Shown piece by piece: positions 5,792-9,327 of a stretch of 9,327 nt of DNA. Every line of letters starts with the position of its first letter. Within the stretch, counting starts at the first letter, position 1. The stretch covers positions 1 to 9,327 of the forward strand of contig JAEDOJ010000041.1 in NCBI GenBank assembly GCA_016302015.1, given 5' to 3'. The notes beneath the pieces were generated by a model. It did no database searches, was not told the origin of the DNA, and worked only from the letters and a program-made list of their open reading frames with translations. The position numbers were made by a program, and so were the translations under genes. Source of the stretch: Oscillospiraceae bacterium. Lineage in GTDB: Bacteria; Bacillota_A; Clostridia; Oscillospirales; Oscillospiraceae.

Positions 5792-7693
5792 TTATTTGGG
5801 GTTTCGCACGTTGTTGTCCTCCGAGGGCACCAGACTGCGGAGGTAGTATTCCACATAACGATATTGCTCAAGAGCCGCCCCGGAGGCTTTGGAATGCACC
5901 CGCGTCAGGGTGTTTGCGGACAGGGCATAGCTTCCCTTATGCATCACGGGCAGGGTCTGGCGGACAGACCGCTGGAACTGCAGCCAGGATGACCCTGTCC
6001 AGCCGCAGCAGTCGAAGACCTCAGACATCAGGTAGCAGGGAGAAATGGTGTCCCCTTCTCCCGCAAAGTCCCTGCCGAGAACCTCCTTTGCCGCGTCATT
6101 TGCCCAGATCAGGTAGGGCGTGGTGTAAAGGTGCAGCCGCTCCCTGCCGGAGTAGCCGGTTGAGATCGCTCCCAGTTCCTCATAATAGCAGTTTTCCTCC
6201 CCCAGGGTGGGCTTGTGGTCTCCAAAGAAGATCAGAACCACCGGCTCCTCGTCCTCCCGGAAGGCGTCCACAAAGGCCGCCATCTGCCGCCCGGTATCCG
6301 CCACCGAGGACAGATAATTATTCACCGTATAGTAAGCGCCGTCGGAGAGTCCCTCATGGGACACATACTCCTCTCCGGTCAGGCGGTCGTCTGCATAGGG
6401 GCTATGTCCTTGAAAAGTAACATTGAATGAAAAATAGGGTTGACTCTGGTCCCGGTTCTCATAGGCCTCCCGGCACCAGGCAAAAAACAGGCTGTCATCC
6501 GCATACCCCAGATAGCTGTGCTCCGGGGTTACCAGTCCGGAAAGGCCGTCCTCCCCGAAGGAATAGGTCTCAAAGCCCAGAAAGCGGTTGACCTTCTGCC
6601 GGCTGTAGAACCAACTGTTCCCGGGGTGCGAGCCTTCGGTGCGGTAGCCGTTTTCGGCAAAATACCGGACAAAGGAGGCGGTGCTTCGCTGATAGCCGGG
6701 CTGACGGTAGGTAAAGCCGGTGAGGAAGGCTCGCTCCGCATTCACCGTGCCCCCGCCCACGCTGTCGGCCACCAGCAGGCCGGTATAGCACTCCTTTTGC
6801 AGGGCGTGAAGGTCCCGGTAGGGGTCCCGGATGAAGGTCATGTTGGGCAGGATCGAAAAATCAGAGTAGCTCTCCAGCATGGTGGCGATCACATTCACCC
6901 GCTGATTTTCCGGGATCGCCTCCTCCGGGAACTGCCCCAACAGCTCCAGAACCGCCTCCTCCTGATAGCCCTCCGGGGGCGGGGCGAAAACCTCGTCCGC
7001 ACTGCGAAGCAGAGACCAGAACAGGCCGCCTCCCGCTGTGATTTCCTCGTCCCGCCAGGGACTGAACACGTCCTGAATCCCCAGCCGGGTGTTGGTGTAG
7101 AGATAGTAGTCCGTGTACCACTGGTTCCAGGAGAAAACTCCCATACCTACGCACAGACCCAGTCCCAGAATTCGCACCCAGCACCATTTCAGAGGGATTT
7201 TTCCCTTTGCGAAATGGCAGAGCAGGAAGGTTCCCGCCGCCACAAGGAGGATGGAGAGGAAAAAGATCGGCGGGAATTGAAGGTCGTAATTCCCCACCAT
7301 TCCCATCCCCTCGTCCGCAAGCACCAGGTCGTCGAAGACCAGCGGCTCGCCCCGGAGGGCAACCTTGAAATAGTTGACAAAGGACAGCAGGAGGAAAAAC
7401 ACGGAAGAAATCAGCCAGGAAAGCCACACCCGGTTGGTGAGCAGGTATAGCGCCCACATCACCAGCGCCACCGGCAGAAGATTCAGCAGAAGGATCACCG
7501 GCTCCCGGAAATAGGCTCCCAGACGGAGAAAGGAGATATCCTGCGTGCCGATCAGCAGGCACAGCAGCAGGAGAAATACGGGACAAAGCGCCAGAGACCC
7601 AAGGGTGAGCTTCCACGTTGTTTTGGGGGAGCGTTCCTTCCTGAACCAGAGGCGAAGCCGCTCCCGAAGCCCGGGTTTTTCAGGGATTTCCAT
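5792..7693 (-). CDS. LtaS-type lipoteichoic acid synthase / sulfatase-family phosphoglycerol transferase
   Basis: The protein has 633 residues, the usual size for LtaS-like enzymes, which transfer glycerol-phosphate from phosphatidylglycerol to build lipoteichoic acid or decorate surface glycans outside the membrane. Five hydrophobic helices are visible at about 29-49, 64-86, 90-108, 142-160 and 173-189, followed by an extracellular sulfatase-fold domain. Its motifs are NVIATMLES (Glu274, metal ligand), GGGTVNAE (Thr316 at the nucleophile position), HPGNSWFYSR (356-365), ADDSLF (398-403), GHSPYA (His430) and FFGDHKPTLG (Asp492, His493). All look intact. The exact polymer made cannot be told from sequence. 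Translation is odd: the only upstream start is the ATG at 7693, 6 nt after the glycyl-tRNA synthetase stop, with no clear Shine-Dalgarno, so it probably depends on coupling to the upstream gene. The downstream transketolase gene starts 20 nt after its stop. Confidence 0.92.
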   Translation of the reverse strand: MEIPEKPGLRERLRLWFRKERSPKTTWKLTLGSLALCPVFLLLLCLLIGTQDISFLRLGAYFREPVILLLNLLPVALVMWALYLLTNRVWLSWLISSVFFLLLSFVNYFKVALRGEPLVFDDLVLADEGMGMVGNYDLQFPPIFFLSILLVAAGTFLLCHFAKGKIPLKWCWVRILGLGLCVGMGVFSWNQWYTDYYLYTNTRLGIQDVFSPWRDEEITAGGGLFWSLLRSADEVFAPPPEGYQEEAVLELLGQFPEEAIPENQRVNVIATMLESYSDFSILPNMTFIRDPYRDLHALQKECYTGLLVADSVGGGTVNAERAFLTGFTYRQPGYQRSTASFVRYFAENGYRTEGSHPGNSWFYSRQKVNRFLGFETYSFGEDGLSGLVTPEHSYLGYADDSLFFAWCREAYENRDQSQPYFSFNVTFQGHSPYADDRLTGEEYVSHEGLSDGAYYTVNNYLSSVADTGRQMAAFVDAFREDEEPVVLIFFGDHKPTLGEENCYYEELGAISTGYSGRERLHLYTTPYLIWANDAAKEVLGRDFAGEGDTISPCYLMSEVFDCCGWTGSSWLQFQRSVRQTLPVMHKGSYALSANTLTRVHSKASGAALEQYRYVEYYLRSLVPSEDNNVRNPK

Positions 7694-7699
7694 TGTTTT

Positions 7700-9100
7700 T
7701 TAGAAGGCCAGCTTCTTACGCAGATAGTCCTTCAGCTCCGCAATGGGAATCCGCACCTGCTCCATGGTGTCCCGGTCACGGACGGTGACCGCATTGTCCG
7801 CAGGGGTGTTCTCGTCGCCCACAGTCTGGAAGTCCACGGTGATGCACAGAGGCGTGCCGATCTCGTCCTCCCGGCGGTAACGCTTGCCGATGGAGCCGGT
7901 TTCGTCGAAGTCCACCATGAATTCCTTCTGCAGGTCACGGTAGAGTTCCTCCGCCGCGGGAGACAGCTTCTTGGACAGGGGCAGAACCGCAGCCTTATAA
8001 GGCGCCACGGCGGGGCTGAGATGGAGCACCACACGAACGTCGTTCTTGGCGGGGTCCACGACCTCTTCGTCATAGGCTTCGCACAGCAGCGCCAGCACCG
8101 TCCGATCCAGACCGTAGGTGGATTCGATGATGAAGGGGATGAACTTCTCATTGGTCACAGGATCCAGATACTCCATCTTCTGGCCGCTGTATTCCTGATG
8201 CCGGGTCAGGTCGAAGTTGGTGCGGTTATGGGTGCCGTTGATCTCGCCCCAGCCGAAGGGGAAGAGGAATTCGATGTCGCAGGCCGCCTTGGCATAGTGG
8301 GCCAGCTTCTCATGGTCATGGAAGCGCAGATGCTCCGGGGCAATGCCCAGGTCGCAGAAATACTTCCGGCCATATTCCTTGAAATACTCGTACAGGTCGG
8401 TGTCCGTGCCCTCCTTGCAGAAGGTCTGGAACTCCATCTGCTCGAACTCGATGGTGCGGAAGGTGAAGTTGCCCGGCGTGATCTCATTGCGGAAGGCCTT
8501 GCCGATCTGACCGATGGAGAAGGGCAGCTTCGCCCGCATGGTGCGCTGGACGTTCAGATAGTTCACATACTCGCCCTGGGCATTTTCCGGGCGGAGATAG
8601 ATCACGCTCTTGGCGTTGTTGGTGACGCCCCGGAAGGTCTGGAACATCAGGTTGAATTCCCGGATATCCGTGAAGTTGTGCTTGCCGCAGTTGGGACAGG
8701 GAATGGAATGCGCCTTGATATAGTCGAACATTTCTTCCTTCGTCATGCCGTCGGCATGGGAGTCCGGGTCGAAGTCTTCAATCAGATTGTCCGCACGGAA
8801 GCGCATCTTGCACTCCTTGCAGTCCAGCAGAGGATCGGAGAAGCTGGCAACGTGACCGCTGGCCTCCCAGACTCTGGGATGCATCAGAATGTCGGCGTCC
8901 ACCTCGTAGCTGTTTTTCCGCTCCTGAATGAAGCGCTTACGCCAGGTTTCCTTGACGTTGTTCTTCAGTCTTGCGCCCAGAGGGCCGTAGTCCCAGGTGT
9001 TGGCCAGGCCGCCGTAGATCTCAGAGCCGGCAAAAATGAAGCCCCGGTTTTTGCAAAGCGCCACGATTTTTTCCATGGTTTTTTCGGTATTTTTCAACAT
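7700..9100 (-). CDS. glyS: glycyl-tRNA synthetase, dimeric type
   Basis: The protein has 466 residues and is a class II aminoacyl-tRNA synthetase of the homodimeric (alpha2) type, charging tRNA-Gly with glycine in the cytoplasm. The N-terminus has GFIFAGSEIYGGLANTWDYG (20-39). SGHVASFSDP (81-90) is followed by a putative zinc cluster with CKEC (94-97) and CPNC (135-138). YLRPENAQGEY (168-178) contacts the substrate, FRNEITP (203-209) is motif 2 and YGLDRTVLALL (329-339) is motif 3. The C-terminal anticodon-binding domain holds GSIGKRYRREDEIGTP (402-417) and VTVRDRDTMEQ. The start at 9100 has CAGGAGG 7 nt upstream. It is the first gene of the operon, behind a consensus promoter. Its stop lies in the same frame as, and 6 nt before, the LtaS-like start. 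Length and motifs are normal. Confidence 0.97.
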   Translation of the reverse strand: MLKNTEKTMEKIVALCKNRGFIFAGSEIYGGLANTWDYGPLGARLKNNVKETWRKRFIQERKNSYEVDADILMHPRVWEASGHVASFSDPLLDCKECKMRFRADNLIEDFDPDSHADGMTKEEMFDYIKAHSIPCPNCGKHNFTDIREFNLMFQTFRGVTNNAKSVIYLRPENAQGEYVNYLNVQRTMRAKLPFSIGQIGKAFRNEITPGNFTFRTIEFEQMEFQTFCKEGTDTDLYEYFKEYGRKYFCDLGIAPEHLRFHDHEKLAHYAKAACDIEFLFPFGWGEINGTHNRTNFDLTRHQEYSGQKMEYLDPVTNEKFIPFIIESTYGLDRTVLALLCEAYDEEVVDPAKNDVRVVLHLSPAVAPYKAAVLPLSKKLSPAAEELYRDLQKEFMVDFDETGSIGKRYRREDEIGTPLCITVDFQTVGDENTPADNAVTVRDRDTMEQVRIPIAELKDYLRKKLAF

Positions 9101-9107
9101 AGATTTG

Positions 9108-9114
9108 CCTCCTG
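9108..9114 (-). promoter_or_regulatory. ribosome binding site of glyS
   Basis: On the - strand CAGGAGG lies 7 nt before the ATG at 9100, fixing the start of the synthetase. Confidence 0.85.
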
Positions 9115-9139
9115 AATGTTATAAGGAAGGTATGATTTC

Positions 9140-9152
9140 GCCGCCCGGCGGC
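9140..9152 (-). other. small GC hairpin in the glyS leader
   Basis: In the roughly 80-nt leader between promoter and glyS, GCCGC and GCGGC arms form a 5-bp stem with a 3-nt loop. No T tract follows, so it is not a terminator. It may stabilise the leader or mean nothing. No T-box motifs are seen in this leader. Confidence 0.4.
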
Positions 9153-9186
9153 CATGAAACCAGAACTCTCCCAATATATTGATACT

Positions 9187-9215
9187 ATTATAACTTTTTC
9201 CTTTCTCTATGTCAA
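9187..9215 (-). promoter_or_regulatory. consensus sigma-A promoter of the glyS operon
   Basis: On the - strand TTGACA (9210-9215) and TATAAT (9187-9192) are separated by exactly 17 nt (9193-9209), matching the sigma-A consensus at every position. Transcription should begin near 9180, leaving a leader of about 80 nt. It can drive all four downstream - strand genes, as no terminator is seen before 3977. Confidence 0.93.
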
Positions 9216-9243
9216 TAATGATTCTTCCCGGAGCCGCCGCCGC

Positions 9244-9273
9244 AAAAAAAGAAGGAGCGGATTGCTCCGCTCC
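9244..9273 (-). terminator. intrinsic terminator of a - strand gene beyond the window
   Basis: On the - strand GGAGCGGA, a 4-nt GCAA loop and TCCGCTCC form a perfect 8-bp stem (9254-9273), followed by TTC and then seven T (9244-9250). It would stop transcription arriving from the right, just before the glyS promoter, insulating the operon. The gene it serves lies outside the window. Confidence 0.8.
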
Positions 9274-9306
9274 CAGCGTGTCGAAAAACCCTTTTCGACA
9301 CGCTGG
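9273..9306. repeat. perfect 15-bp inverted repeat beside the terminator
   Basis: CCAGCGTGTCGAAAA (9273-9287) and TTTTCGACACGCTGG (9292-9306) are exact reverse complements around a 4-nt ACCC spacer. The repeat shares its first base with the neighbouring terminator stem. No U tract follows in either direction, so it is not itself a standard terminator. It could be a REP- or MITE-like intergenic palindrome or a protein binding site. The rest of 9216-9327 shows no gene. Confidence 0.75.
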
Positions 9307-9327
9307 CAGACTGCAAAAAAGTTCGGA

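Noticed and set aside
9101..9186. T-box or glycine riboswitch upstream of glyS
   Set aside because: The leader after the consensus promoter is only about 80 nt, and I see no T-box sequence, no antiterminator/terminator pair and no glycine aptamer features.
1..9327. CRISPR array, tRNA, rRNA, transposase or phage genes
   Set aside because: No direct repeat series, cloverleaf, rRNA segment or mobile-element protein is visible on either strand.

Overview
The window looks like a chromosomal segment from a moderately GC-rich Clostridia/Bacillota organism, plausibly a gut Oscillospiraceae relative. This is inferred from strong AGGAGG-type ribosome binding sites, a consensus sigma-A promoter, a LtaS-type lipoteichoic acid synthase, a dimeric-type glycyl-tRNA synthetase and a transketolase split into two genes. 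No mobile element, tRNA, rRNA or CRISPR array is visible.

Left part, + strand (1-3977): the 3' end of an unrecognised gene (2-481) is followed by a secreted, membrane-anchored protein with a beta-lactamase/serine-hydrolase-like layout whose catalytic motifs appear to be lost (515-1486). An intrinsic terminator (1543-1577) sits only 15 nt before the start of the next gene. Then comes a compact cluster: a macrodomain protein with a C-terminal helix-turn-helix-like region (1593-2618), a von Willebrand factor A protein with an intact MIDAS metal site (2709-3356), a 32-codon remnant of an ADP-ribosylglycohydrolase (3357-3452), and a low-molecular-weight protein tyrosine phosphatase (3492-3947). 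Macrodomains and ADP-ribosylglycohydrolases both act on ADP-ribose, so the cluster may be a partly decayed ADP-ribose/phosphate signalling or repair module. That reading is inference.

Right part, - strand (9215 down to 3950): a consensus sigma-A promoter (9187-9215) drives glycyl-tRNA synthetase (9100-7700), a LtaS-type synthase (7693-5792), transketolase N-terminal subunit (5771-4926) and transketolase C-terminal subunit (4924-3980). Gaps are 6, 20 and 1 nt, so this is very probably one operon. The two convergent units share a hairpin with A and T tracts on its two sides (3946-3977), a likely bidirectional terminator.

Right edge (9216-9327): a - strand intrinsic terminator, probably for a gene beyond the window, directly abuts a perfect 15-bp inverted repeat. 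No gene is seen there.
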